Source: Microbacterium kunmingense
GTDB taxonomy: Bacteria; Actinomycetota; Actinomycetes; Actinomycetales; Microbacteriaceae
Reading direction: 5' to 3'
NCBI RefSeq assembly: GCF_023155745.1
Contig: NZ_JAKNUS010000008.1
Coordinates: forward strand, 1 to 64,000
Length of the DNA stretch: 64,000 bases
Shown piece by piece: positions 34,594 through 43,239 of the stretch. How positions within the stretch are numbered: the first letter of the stretch is position 1; every line of letters begins with the position of its first letter. The notes beneath the pieces are model-generated. The model was not told the DNA's origin, ran no database searches, and saw only the letters and a program-made list of their open reading frames with translations. Both the position numbers and the translations under genes were made by a program.

Positions 34594-36737
34594 GTCTTCC
34601 CCTCGAACGCGCGCGCAACCCGAAGCCGGTGACGTGGCTGACGATCCTCGGCGTGCTGCTGCTGCCGGTGATCGTCGGCGGCATTCTCGTCGCCGCTCTC
34701 TACAACCCCACCGAGCGACTCGATCAGTTGAACGCGGCGATCGTGAACGAGGACGAGCCCGTCGAGATCGACGGACAGACCGTGCCGCTCGGACGCCAGC
34801 TGAGCGCCGGGCTCGTCGAGGGGTCGGATGACCTCGAGAGCAACCTCACCTGGACGATCTCGAACGAGGACGACGCCGCCGAGGGTCTCGCGGACGGCAC
34901 CTACGCCGCGGTGGTGACGATCCCGTCCAACTTCTCTGCGGCAGCGACCTCGACGCAGCCGGGTGAGACGCCCGAGCAGGCCACCATCGAGGTCACGACC
35001 CCGCCCGACAGCCGCGTGGTCGACGACGCGATCACCGCGCAGGTGACGACGACCGCCGCCTCGCTCGTGGGGCAGCAGCTGTCGGAGACGTATCTCGAGA
35101 ACGTCTTCCTCGGGTTCACCACGCTCGGCGAGCAGCTCGGCGAGGCGGCCTCCGGGGCCGATCAGCTCGCCGACGGCGCGGGCCAGCTCGCCGACGGCGC
35201 GTCGCAGGCAGCCGATGGCGCGGCGGAGCTGCCGGGCGGCATCGCGCAGCTCGGGTCGGGGGCCTCACAGCTCGCGACCGGGGCGACGGGGCTCTCGCAG
35301 GGCGCCTCGGCGCTGCAGGGCGGGCTCGTGCAGATCGGCGGCGGCATCGGCGGAGCAGCCGACGGGGCGCGGCAGATCTCGGGGGGGCTGCGGGGCGGCG
35401 CCGACCAGCTGGAGCGGGACGGGCTCGTGCCGGCGCAGGTGTCGGGCTTCGCGGATGTCGCGGCGGCGTCGACGGTGACCGTGGCGACCGAGATCGGCGG
35501 TGCCGCGCAGACGCTCGGCGGCGTGGCGCAGAGCGCCGGGACCCTTTCGGGAACGCTCGCGGCCCTGGCGGCCGACTGTGCGGCGTCGGGCGCGAGCCCG
35601 GCGTACTGCGAGCGCGTCGCCGCCGCCGCGACGGCCGGTGGTGAGGTGGCGATCGGCATCGGCGGCTCGGCTGGGGAGGTCGGGGGGATCGCGCAGGGGT
35701 CGGCGACCCAGGCGGCGACCGATGCCGGGACGGTTCCGGTGGTGCTGGAGCGGTTCAACGCCGAGGCGACCGCGCAGTTCGTCGGGCAGTTCCGACAGAC
35801 CGCCGACGGCGTCGACTCGCTCGCGTCGGGTCTCGACCAGCTCCAGGCCGGGACGGACCAGTCGGCGGCGGGCGCAGGCCAGCTGGCCTCGGGGGCAACC
35901 CAGATCGGCAGCGGTGCGGGTGCGCTTGCGAGCGGCGCCGGCCAGGCCGCTGAGGGCGCGCAGTCGCTCGCCGACGGCGTGCAGGGGCTGAGCGAGGGTG
36001 CGGCCGAGGTCGCCGACGGCACGACGAGCCTTGCCGACGGACTGGCGACGGCGACGGAGGAGATCCCGACCTACACCGATGGCGAGGCAACCGATCTCGC
36101 CACGGTGGTGGCCGATCCTGTCGCCGCTCGCGGTGTGGGCGACAACCTCTTCGGGGCCTCGGCGATCCCGCTGCTGTCGACGCTCGCGCTGTGGTTCGGC
36201 GGCCTCGGCACATTCGTGGCGCTGCAGGCGGTGTCACGGCGCGCGCTGACGTCGAGGGCGCCCTCGGCGATGCTGGCGCTTCGCGGATTCCTTCCGGCGG
36301 CCGTCATCGGCGCCGTGCAGGGTGTGCTGATCGCCAGCATCGTGCAGCTCGCGGCGTCGTACACTTGGGGAGAGTGGACGGTCTTCGCCGCGGTCTGCGT
36401 CGTCGCTGGTGTCGCCTTCGCCGCGGTGAACCAGGCGCTCGTCGCGGTGTTCGGAGGCGTCGGCCGCTGGATCTCGGCGCTCGTCGGCGTGCTCGTCGTC
36501 GCGACCGGGGTGGTCTCGACCGTGCCGGGGGCGCTGACCTCCGTCGCATCGCTCCTGCCGACCGCCCCGGCCTACCAGGGCATGCTCGCGGCGCTCACCT
36601 CGGCCGGTGGTCTCGGCGCGGGGCTCGGCGGTCTTCTCGTGTGGACGGTCCTGGCCCTGCTCGCGACGGTCCTGGCGGTCGCGCGTCGGCGCACCGTCTC
36701 GGCCCGATCGCTGAAGGCCGCACCCGCGCCTGCCTGA
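34590..36737 (+). CDS. YhgE/Pip-family membrane protein
   Basis: A 715-residue protein with one N-terminal transmembrane helix (about 17-40), a long extracytoplasmic region and a C-terminal ABC-2-like block of five or six helices (about 520-705). The extracytoplasmic region is rich in 7-residue repeats of the form QLADGAG/QLASGAT (about 190-265 and 410-490), typical of YhgE/phage-infection-protein relatives and probably a long coiled coil. The start overlaps the MMPL stop (ATGA). Both are likely one export system under TetR control. Confidence 0.87.
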   Translation: MSLPLERARNPKPVTWLTILGVLLLPVIVGGILVAALYNPTERLDQLNAAIVNEDEPVEIDGQTVPLGRQLSAGLVEGSDDLESNLTWTISNEDDAAEGLADGTYAAVVTIPSNFSAAATSTQPGETPEQATIEVTTPPDSRVVDDAITAQVTTTAASLVGQQLSETYLENVFLGFTTLGEQLGEAASGADQLADGAGQLADGASQAADGAAELPGGIAQLGSGASQLATGATGLSQGASALQGGLVQIGGGIGGAADGARQISGGLRGGADQLERDGLVPAQVSGFADVAAASTVTVATEIGGAAQTLGGVAQSAGTLSGTLAALAADCAASGASPAYCERVAAAATAGGEVAIGIGGSAGEVGGIAQGSATQAATDAGTVPVVLERFNAEATAQFVGQFRQTADGVDSLASGLDQLQAGTDQSAAGAGQLASGATQIGSGAGALASGAGQAAEGAQSLADGVQGLSEGAAEVADGTTSLADGLATATEEIPTYTDGEATDLATVVADPVAARGVGDNLFGASAIPLLSTLALWFGGLGTFVALQAVSRRALTSRAPSAMLALRGFLPAAVIGAVQGVLIASIVQLAASYTWGEWTVFAAVCVVAGVAFAAVNQALVAVFGGVGRWISALVGVLVVATGVVSTVPGALTSVASLLPTAPAYQGMLAALTSAGGLGAGLGGLLVWTVLALLATVLAVARRRTVSARSLKAAPAPA

Positions 36738-36909
36738 CGCGGCGGGGTGCTGCGGGGCTCTCGCCCGCCCCTCCGACCCGTTCCGGCGTGAGGCCTTGGC
36801 CCTCGCCGCGGAGCCGGGCCGTCGCCGCACGCGCCCCCGCGGCATCCCTACCCTCGGCGAGTGCCGCCCCGGCGGCTCGGGCACTGTGGGAAAGCGACCC
36901 CGAATCATC

Positions 36910-36968
36910 GCGACCCGTCAATGAATGCGGCCTCGAGCGAGCCGAAGCCGCGTTTTCTGACGGGTCGC
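36910..36968. repeat. palindromic repeat element (REP-like), copy 2
   Basis: Arms gcgacccgtc (36910-36919) and gacgggtcgc (36959-36968) are identical to those at 2611-2669, with the same 39-nt interior length and similar A/T shoulders (ttttct before the right arm). It lies downstream of the YhgE gene. Confidence 0.72.
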
Positions 36969-37005
36969 GGGCTTCGCGGTGTGCGGCGTGCGGTTGCGCG
37001 GTGGC

Positions 37006-37279
37006 GCCTCACCCTCCCCGCTCCCCCGGCACGAAACGCCCCTCCAGCGCGTCGGGGAGGGCGTAAGTCGTCGGGGGAACCGGTGCACGTGGTTTCGGGC
37101 GCGCCCGACAGCGGGCACGACCGGGGTCCCCTGGCTTTGCGGTGCGCGGGCGCGTTTACGCCTCACCCTCCCCGCTCCCCCGTCACGAAACGCCCTTCCA
37201 CGGCCCCGGGGAGGGGCGTATGTCGTCGGGGGAGCCGGTGCACGCGGTACGGGCGCGCCCGACAACGGGTGCGGCCGAT
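37006..37279. repeat. imperfect tandem repeat, 154-bp period, two copies
   Basis: gcctcaccctccccgctccc begins at 37006 and again at 37160, and gcgcgcccgaca ends the match at 37110 and 37264, both exactly 154 bp apart. About 120 bp of each unit is closely similar. Each unit contains an inverted repeat (cgcccctcc against ggggagggcg). Confidence 0.8.
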
Positions 37280-37385
37280 CCGTCGCGAGTGCGGGTGGCG
37301 GCGCGGGCAGGACGCGGGTCGTCGGAGAACGCTGCCCCGAGTCATCCGGAGCCGAGTCTTCACACGGGTGAAGCGCGCAGAGCGC

Positions 37386-38417
37386 TCAGCTCAGGCCGCT
37401 GTACGCGTGCAGGCCCTTGAAGAACATGTTCACGATCGTGAAGTTGAACAGCACGGCGGCGAAGCCGATGATCGACAGCCACGCCGACCGCGACCCGCGC
37501 CAGCCGCGCGTCGCCCGCGCGTGGATGTAGCCGGCGTAGAGCACCCAGATGACGAACGTCCAGACTTCCTTGGTGTCGAAGCCCCAGTACCGGCCCCAGG
37601 CGTCGTTGGCCCAGATCGCGCCGGCGATGAGGGTGAACGTCCAGAACATGAAGCCGATGATCGTGAAGCGGTAGGCGAGCGACTCCAGCGCCTCCGACCG
37701 CGGCAGGGTGCGCAGGAAGCCGGGGCCCTTGGCCTTCGTCTCGCGACGCGACTGCATGAGCTGCAGGATCGACAGCCCGAACGCCAGCGCGAACAGCGCC
37801 GTCGCGAGCGATGCAACGAAGACGTGGATGACGAGCCACACGCTCTTGAGCGGGTCCATCAGGGGCACGATCTCGACGTAGAACGCCAGCGTCGCTCCGC
37901 CGAGGAGCAGCACGGTGAGGCCCGTGATGAGCGAGCCGAGGAAGCGCAGATCCGACCGCACGAGCGCAGCGAGGTACACCGCGATGATGAGGAGCGTCCC
38001 GGTCAGGGCGAACTCGTACATGTTCGACCACGGCACCCGCTCGGCGGCGATGCCGCGCGTGACGGTCGCGCCGAGGTGGAACAGGAAGCCCAGGACGGTC
38101 AGCACCGTCCCGAGACGGGCCCACACGAGGCGGGGCTTCTTCGCACCGTCGGCCTGCGTCCACGACACCGAATCGGAGCCGGATGTCACGGCGCCCGCGC
38201 CTCGCGCTCGGGTCGTCGATCCTCCGGCGGCGGCCCCGACGAGCTCGCGCGCCTCGGTGCGGACGGCGCCGCTCGCGGCATCCTTCTCCTCGATCGCCGA
38301 CGCTGATCGGCGGGCGAGGTCGATCGCATAGGCGACGAAGGCGAGGGCGTAGATCGCGATGGCGGTCCAGACCAGCAGAACCGAGACCGAATCGAGCGTC
38401 AGGGTGGCGTCGGGCAT
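37386..38417 (-). CDS. ccsB: cytochrome c biogenesis protein CcsB (ResC-type)
   Basis: A 343-residue polytopic membrane protein of System II cytochrome c maturation, which with ResB carries haem across the membrane and ligates it to apocytochrome c. The haem-handling WWD-like motif reads WANDAWGRYWGFDTKEVW near residues 268-285. About eight transmembrane helices are predicted. ATG is 7 nt after TAGACT (38430-38425), giving its own leaderless promoter, 142 bp after resB. Confidence 0.93.
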   Translation of the reverse strand: MPDATLTLDSVSVLLVWTAIAIYALAFVAYAIDLARRSASAIEEKDAASGAVRTEARELVGAAAGGSTTRARGAGAVTSGSDSVSWTQADGAKKPRLVWARLGTVLTVLGFLFHLGATVTRGIAAERVPWSNMYEFALTGTLLIIAVYLAALVRSDLRFLGSLITGLTVLLLGGATLAFYVEIVPLMDPLKSVWLVIHVFVASLATALFALAFGLSILQLMQSRRETKAKGPGFLRTLPRSEALESLAYRFTIIGFMFWTFTLIAGAIWANDAWGRYWGFDTKEVWTFVIWVLYAGYIHARATRGWRGSRSAWLSIIGFAAVLFNFTIVNMFFKGLHAYSGLS

Positions 38418-38534
38418 GGATCCCAGTCTACGCGCGGGGTCCGACGCCGAGCCGGGGTTGGTTCGCCGTCGTGAGATCCCGCCGCCGCGGGTTCACGGCG
38501 GCAGGGCGGGCGGGCGGGCGCGCGCGAGCGTGGG

Positions 38535-38553
38535 GCGACCGTGGAACGGTCGC
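38535..38553 (-). terminator. hairpin between resB and ccsB
   Basis: Perfect 8-bp arms gcgaccgt (38535-38542) and acggtcgc (38546-38553) with a 3-nt loop lie 6 nt after the resB stop on the minus strand. There is no T-tract, so it is a weak terminator or an attenuating or stabilising hairpin. Confidence 0.5.
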
Positions 38554-38559
38554 GCGGGG

Positions 38560-40266
38560 CTACACCCGCTCGCGAAGCACGCCGGCCACGGCGTCGCCGT
38601 GACGCTGCGCGAGCTGGTCGACGGCACCGGCCAGGCCCGGGTCCTCGCCGCGGGCGAGACCCGCGTACTCGAGCTTCACGGCTCCCTCACCGTCGCCGGC
38701 GACCGGGGTCGCCCGCACCCACATGCGGCGCCGGGGCACGAAGAGTCCCGCCAGCAGCCCCGCCATGGCGAGCACCGAGAACGCCAGCACCCACGGCGCC
38801 CCCACGTCGCGGTGCACCGACAGCGACACGTAGCGCTTGACCGACTCGTCGTACCCCTGGGCACCCTCACCGGCCTCGTCCTCGAACGTGATCGTGCCGC
38901 GCCCGCCGGGCAGGTCGGCGGTGTCGCCCGGGGCGAGCTGGATCGAGTCCACGCCGGTGTCACCGCCGGTGAGCCGCTCCATGTCGCCGGTGTCGAGCGC
39001 GTATACCGAGCGGGGAATGCCGCCGTCGATCCCCAGGTCGCCCTCGTACACGTCGAGCGAGACGACGGGGTTGATGAGCGCGGGATACGCCGAGGTGAAC
39101 GCCCCGGTATCCAGCGGCGCCTCGGTGGGGTAGAAGAACCCGACGAGGCCGAGCTGCTCCGAGAGCCCGTCAGGGATCTTCACCACCCCGAGCGAGGTCA
39201 TGTTGGTGTCCTGCGGCAGGAACGGCACCGCCTCGGAGAACACGACCTCGCCCGCGGGGTCGCGCACCGTGAGGGTCGGGGCGTACCCGTTGCCCATGAG
39301 GTATATGCGGTCTCCGGCGAGCTCGAGCGGGGCGTTGACGCGCACGACGCCCTCCTGCGGCTCCTCGCCGGCGAGCTGCGTGGTGAGGTTCGCCGCGAAG
39401 TCGCCGGCCTGCCCCGCGCCGTTGGAGCCGACCGGCTGGTAGGTCACCTCGAAGTCCTCGAGGGTCATCGAATAGGGGACGAGCTGCTCCTCGTCGACGA
39501 ACCGGCCCGGGTTGAACGAAGAGTAGTCCAGCAGCGAGTTGACCCAGGTGCGTCCCTCGATGATGACGCTCTGCCCGGTGTAGGTGAATCCGCCGCCGAT
39601 GCCGACGGCCAGCAGCACGCCGACGAGCGCGCCGTGGAAGAGGAGGTTCCCGGTCTCGCGCAGGTACCCGCGCTCGGCCGACACCGACAGCCCGTCGTCG
39701 TAACGTTCGACGCGGTAGCCCGCCCGGCGCAGCTGATCGTGCGCGAGGTCGATCGCGAGGCGCGCGTCATCCGCCGCATCCTCCGAGCGCACCGGGACGA
39801 CCCGCTCGCGATGGTCCTCAAGTCGGGCCAGCCGCGCGGGCGTGCGGGGCGGACGGGCGCGCAGGGCCTTCCAGTGGTGCTTGGTGCGCGGGATGACGCA
39901 CCCGATCAGGGAGATGAACAGCAGGATGTAGATCGCCGAGAACCACGGCGAGATGTAGACGTCGAACAGGCTCAGGTTGTCGAGCACCGGCGCGAGGTCG
40001 GGATTGTCGGTGAACCACTGCGTGACACCGTTCGGGTCGGCGCTGCGCTGCGGGAAGATCGACCCCGGCACCGCGGCGATCGCGAGCAGGAGCAGCAACA
40101 CGAGCGCCGTGCGCATCGACGTCAGCTGGCGCCACGCCCAGCGCAGCCAGCCGATGAGACCGAGCGCCGGCTGGTCGGGAGCGGATGATCCGGAGTCGGC
40201 GTGATCCGAGGGCCGCAGCGGATCCGCGGCCACCCCGGCACCGGCGTCAGAGCGGGAGCGGGACAC
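38560..40266 (-). CDS. resB: cytochrome c biogenesis protein ResB
   Basis: A 568-residue System II component, partner of CcsB in haem delivery. Three N-terminal transmembrane helices (one in WLRWAWRQLTSMRTALVLLL), a large extracytoplasmic domain (about 200-500), and a last helix near 515-535 match ResB. The SADPNGVTQWFTDNP segment is usual for actinobacterial members. GTG at 40266, overlapping ccdA by 20 bp, is chosen over the longer frame because it yields the acidic N-terminus SRSRSDAGAG. Confidence 0.92.
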   Translation of the reverse strand: MSRSRSDAGAGVAADPLRPSDHADSGSSAPDQPALGLIGWLRWAWRQLTSMRTALVLLLLLAIAAVPGSIFPQRSADPNGVTQWFTDNPDLAPVLDNLSLFDVYISPWFSAIYILLFISLIGCVIPRTKHHWKALRARPPRTPARLARLEDHRERVVPVRSEDAADDARLAIDLAHDQLRRAGYRVERYDDGLSVSAERGYLRETGNLLFHGALVGVLLAVGIGGGFTYTGQSVIIEGRTWVNSLLDYSSFNPGRFVDEEQLVPYSMTLEDFEVTYQPVGSNGAGQAGDFAANLTTQLAGEEPQEGVVRVNAPLELAGDRIYLMGNGYAPTLTVRDPAGEVVFSEAVPFLPQDTNMTSLGVVKIPDGLSEQLGLVGFFYPTEAPLDTGAFTSAYPALINPVVSLDVYEGDLGIDGGIPRSVYALDTGDMERLTGGDTGVDSIQLAPGDTADLPGGRGTITFEDEAGEGAQGYDESVKRYVSLSVHRDVGAPWVLAFSVLAMAGLLAGLFVPRRRMWVRATPVAGDGEGAVKLEYAGLARGEDPGLAGAVDQLAQRHGDAVAGVLRERV

Positions 40267-41128
40267 TGAGGAACACCCCCTGCAGCTGCGCCATGATCGC
40301 GGTCCAGACACCGGTGACCATCAGCAGGCCGAGCACCACAAGGAGGGCGCCCCCGACGAGGTTGACGGTGCGGATGTGCCGGCGCAGGAACGCCACCGAC
40401 CGCGTCGCCCACCCGAATCCGAGGGCGAGCAGGACGAACGGGATCCCGAGGCCCAGCGAATATGCCAGGCCGAGCATGCCGGCCCGCACGGGGTCGCCGA
40501 AGTTCCACGACATCGCGAGGATGGCGCTCAGGGTCGGGCCGATGCAGGGGGCCCAGCCGATCCCGAGGGCCAGGCCGAGCAGCGGCGCACCGACGAGACC
40601 CAGGCTGCTGCGGATCTGGGGCCGCGCGATGCGCTGGGCGAACCCGAAGACGCCGATGAACACCAGGCCGAGAAGGATGACCACAACGCCGAGCACCCGC
40701 GTGATGAGGTCGGTGTACTCGACGAAGAAGCGGCCGAGGGTGCCGCCGAAGATGTTGATCGCCATGAACACCACGGTGAATCCGGCGATGAAGAGCAGGG
40801 TGCCGAGCACCAGGCGTCCGCGGGCGGGGCGCACGCCCGTGGCATCCCCTTCTCCGACGGCGCCGCCCGCGTCCACGCGCGGAGAATCGGCCCTGACGAG
40901 GACGTCCGGGGCTGAATCGTTCGCGCGCGGGCCGATCGTCCGCGCGCCGGCCGGCGCCGCCGCGCGCACCGGCGCCGAACGCGGCGCGACCGCACCGCCG
41001 ATGAACCCGAGATACCCGGGCACGAGGGGCAGCACGCACGGCGAGAGGAACGACACCAGCCCCGCGGCCACCGCGATCGGCAGCGCGAGCCAGAGCGCAC
41101 CGTCGGCGATCAGCGCGGAGATGTTCAC
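40247..41128 (-). CDS. ccdA: CcdA-type thiol-disulfide electron carrier
   Basis: A 293-residue membrane protein that shuttles electrons from cytoplasmic thioredoxin to ResA. The two redox cysteines are Cys31 in SFLSPCVLPLVPGY and Cys195 in GWAPCIGPTLS. Six transmembrane helices are predicted. Residues 48-105, between helices 1 and 2, form a long Ala/Pro/Arg-rich loop not needed for the fold. GTG at 41128 overlaps the resA stop (GTGA), so expression is coupled. Confidence 0.92.
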   Translation of the reverse strand: MNISALIADGALWLALPIAVAAGLVSFLSPCVLPLVPGYLGFIGGAVAPRSAPVRAAAPAGARTIGPRANDSAPDVLVRADSPRVDAGGAVGEGDATGVRPARGRLVLGTLLFIAGFTVVFMAINIFGGTLGRFFVEYTDLITRVLGVVVILLGLVFIGVFGFAQRIARPQIRSSLGLVGAPLLGLALGIGWAPCIGPTLSAILAMSWNFGDPVRAGMLGLAYSLGLGIPFVLLALGFGWATRSVAFLRRHIRTVNLVGGALLVVLGLLMVTGVWTAIMAQLQGVFLSVPLPL

Positions 41129-41745
41129 GACGACCCCGCCGTAGACCCCGCCAACTCGCCGACGATCGTGTCGAGCACCGAGGCGTCCTCGAGCTGGCCG
41201 ATGATGCGCGCCGCGACGCGCCCCTCGCGGTCGATCACGAGCGTGGTGGGGGTGGCGTTCAGCGGCGTGCGCTCGGCGAAGGCGAGCTTGGTCGAGCCGT
41301 CTTCCACGGCGAGCGCGCTGGGATAGGTCACGCCGTAGGTCTCGGCGAAGGCCAGGGAGGCCTCGGCCGAGTCGTAGGTGTTCACCCCGAGGAACGACAC
41401 GCCGGCATCGGCGTACGCCTGATTGACCTCCTCGAGGAACGGCGCCTCGACCCGGCACGGCGCGCACGCGGCGTACCAGAAGTTGACGACCAGCACCTCG
41501 CCGGCGTAATCGGCCTCGGTGACCGTCGATCCGTCGTCGAGCACGCCGGAGAACGCCACCGGCTCACCGCGCTCGGCCTCGGGGATCTCGACGACCCGGA
41601 AGTCGCCGGCGATGAATCCGGTGTTCGCGCCCTCGCGATACTGCTCGGCGAGGGGATCGCTGGTGCAGGCGGCGAGGCCGCCCACCAGCACGAGGGCGAG
41701 AAGAGCGGATGCTGCGGCACGGCCGCGACGCAGGAACCCGGTCAT
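41125..41745 (-). CDS. resA: ResA/TlpA-like thiol-disulfide oxidoreductase lipoprotein
   Basis: A 206-residue membrane-anchored thioredoxin-fold protein that keeps apocytochrome c haem-site cysteines reduced. Signal and lipobox GGLAAC put the lipidated Cys at 27. The active site reads NFWYAACAPCRVE, with Cys94 and Cys97, and cis-Pro is in NATPTTLVI. ATG at 41745 overlaps the stop of the histidine phosphatase gene. It works with CcdA and ResB-CcsB in the same cluster. Confidence 0.93.
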   Translation of the reverse strand: MTGFLRRGRAAASALLALVLVGGLAACTSDPLAEQYREGANTGFIAGDFRVVEIPEAERGEPVAFSGVLDDGSTVTEADYAGEVLVVNFWYAACAPCRVEAPFLEEVNQAYADAGVSFLGVNTYDSAEASLAFAETYGVTYPSALAVEDGSTKLAFAERTPLNATPTTLVIDREGRVAARIIGQLEDASVLDTIVGELAGSTAGSS

Positions 41746-42371
41746 ACGGCTCCCTCGTCCCGTGCTCCGGCCAGACTCGCTGGCTCGACGTAGCCGACCT
41801 CGGTCCACTTGTTCTTCACCATCTCGAAGCTCGTCACACTCGACAGGGCGCAGCGGCGCTCGCGGGGATCGTGCCGCGACGGCAGGCCCGCCGCGGCGAG
41901 GTGGGTGACCCAGATCGGCAGCTGGTGCGAGACGATCACGACATCGCCGCCGTCCACCGCCTCCCACGCCTCGGTCATCGCGGCGTTCATGCGGGCGATC
42001 ACCTCGTTGTAGGGCTCCCCCCAGCTGGGGAGGGCGGGGCGGCGCAGGTGCCGCCAGTTCCACGGGTTGAGCAGCGCCCGGAACATCCGCTTCCCCTCGA
42101 ACACGTTCGTCGGTTCGATGACGCGCTCGTCGACGACGGGTTCGAGCCCGAACGCCTCGGTGAAGGGCTCGGCCGACTCGCGGGTCCGCTGGAGCGGCGA
42201 GCACACCAGGCGGCTGACGCCCCGCCCGGTCTCGCGGACGTATTCGGCCGCCTCACGTGTCATCCGACGCCCTTCGGGGCTCAATCCATAGCCGGGAAGA
42301 CGGCCGTACAGCACGCGGCGGGGGTTGTCGACCTCCCCGTGACGCACGAGATGGAGGCGGTCTGCGGGCAC
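41742..42371 (-). CDS. histidine phosphatase family protein
   Basis: A 209-residue phosphoglycerate-mutase-like phosphatase. The N-terminal catalytic RHG reads LHLVRHGEVDN (His11), and the second His lies in VVIVSHQLPIW. SRLVCSPLQRTRESAEP is the phosphate-binding segment. It is the first gene of the cytochrome c maturation transcript (ATGA overlap with resA) and is a regular neighbour of these genes in actinobacteria. GTG is 6 nt after TAGACT (42383-42378), hence leaderless. The substrate is unknown. Confidence 0.9.
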   Translation of the reverse strand: MPADRLHLVRHGEVDNPRRVLYGRLPGYGLSPEGRRMTREAAEYVRETGRGVSRLVCSPLQRTRESAEPFTEAFGLEPVVDERVIEPTNVFEGKRMFRALLNPWNWRHLRRPALPSWGEPYNEVIARMNAAMTEAWEAVDGGDVVIVSHQLPIWVTHLAAAGLPSRHDPRERRCALSSVTSFEMVKNKWTEVGYVEPASLAGARDEGAV

Positions 42372-42469
42372 GTCCTCAGTCTAAAGGCGCCGCTTCTGGG
42401 GAGATCCTGAACCTGGCTCGGTGTCGAGAGATCGACGCCCTACGGCGAGGCCGGGCGTGACGTGACGGC

Positions 42470-43120
42470 TCACGCGTCCGCCTGGCGTCCCGCCCTCAAC
42501 GCCCTGACACGCGTGACGACGAACCACACCACGGCGACGACGACGGCTGCGATCACGACGTACTGCAGGATCTCGGCGTACTGCTCTACGACGGGCCAGG
42601 CCTCGCCCAGGAAGAACCCCGACAGCACGAAGATCGTGTTCCAGATGAGACTCCCGCTGGCGGTGAGGAGCCCGAACTTCCACAGCGGCATCCGGGTGAT
42701 TCCGGCGGGGATGGAGATGAAACTGCGGAAGAGCGGCACCATGCGACCGAAGAACACGGCCTTGCCGCCGTGGCGGTGGAACCACGCCACGGTCTTGTCG
42801 ATGTCCTCGCCCTTCATGAGCGGTATGCGCTCGGCGATGCGGCGCAGGCGATCCACGCCGAGCCAGGCGCCCAGTCCGTAGAGCACGAACGCACCGACGA
42901 TCGATCCGAGCGTGGTCCAGATGAGCGCCTCGGCGAGGGTGAACGAACCGCGGCTCGCCGTCAGGCCTGCGAGTGGCAGGATGACCTCACTCGGCAGCGG
43001 AGGGAAGAGGTTCTCCAATGCGATCCCGATGCCGGCCCCGACGGGGCCGATCACCTCCATGAGCGACACGGTCCAGTCGATGAGCCCACCCAGCCACGAA
43101 CCGTCGCTTCCCGAAGTCAT
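42470..43120 (-). CDS. DedA-family membrane protein
   Basis: A 216-residue DedA/SNARE-associated (VTT) membrane protein, a family tied to lipid-carrier flipping and proton-gradient-dependent homeostasis. Family motifs: ENLFPPLPSEVILPLAG near 32-48 and the F/G-R-x-x-P block FFGRMVPLFRSFISIPAGI. Five or six helices. ATG is 6 nt after TAGCCT (43132-43127), so leaderless; divergent from aspS. Confidence 0.92.
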   Translation of the reverse strand: MTSGSDGSWLGGLIDWTVSLMEVIGPVGAGIGIALENLFPPLPSEVILPLAGLTASRGSFTLAEALIWTTLGSIVGAFVLYGLGAWLGVDRLRRIAERIPLMKGEDIDKTVAWFHRHGGKAVFFGRMVPLFRSFISIPAGITRMPLWKFGLLTASGSLIWNTIFVLSGFFLGEAWPVVEQYAEILQYVVIAAVVVAVVWFVVTRVRALRAGRQADA

Positions 43121-43239
43121 CCGCCCAGGCTATGCGATCGAGATCACCGGCTCCTGTGCGCCGGCCGCCGGGTTTTCTTCGGGGTATCCCCCGCTCCGGG
43201 CCCGGGGGCGCGGTGACCCGCCGACTAGACTCGACCCTC

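Larger units (their letters stand above)
36738..37385. other. gene-free repeat-rich intergenic region
   Basis: A 648-bp stretch between convergent genes. It holds a palindromic repeat at 36910-36968 and a two-copy tandem repeat at about 37006-37279. Open frames here lack recognisable domains and follow the repeat period, so I call none. Confidence 0.7.

Noticed and set aside
36779..37420. Several open frames in the repeat region
   Set aside because: They follow the 154-bp repeat, have no starts with signals, and no domain similarity.
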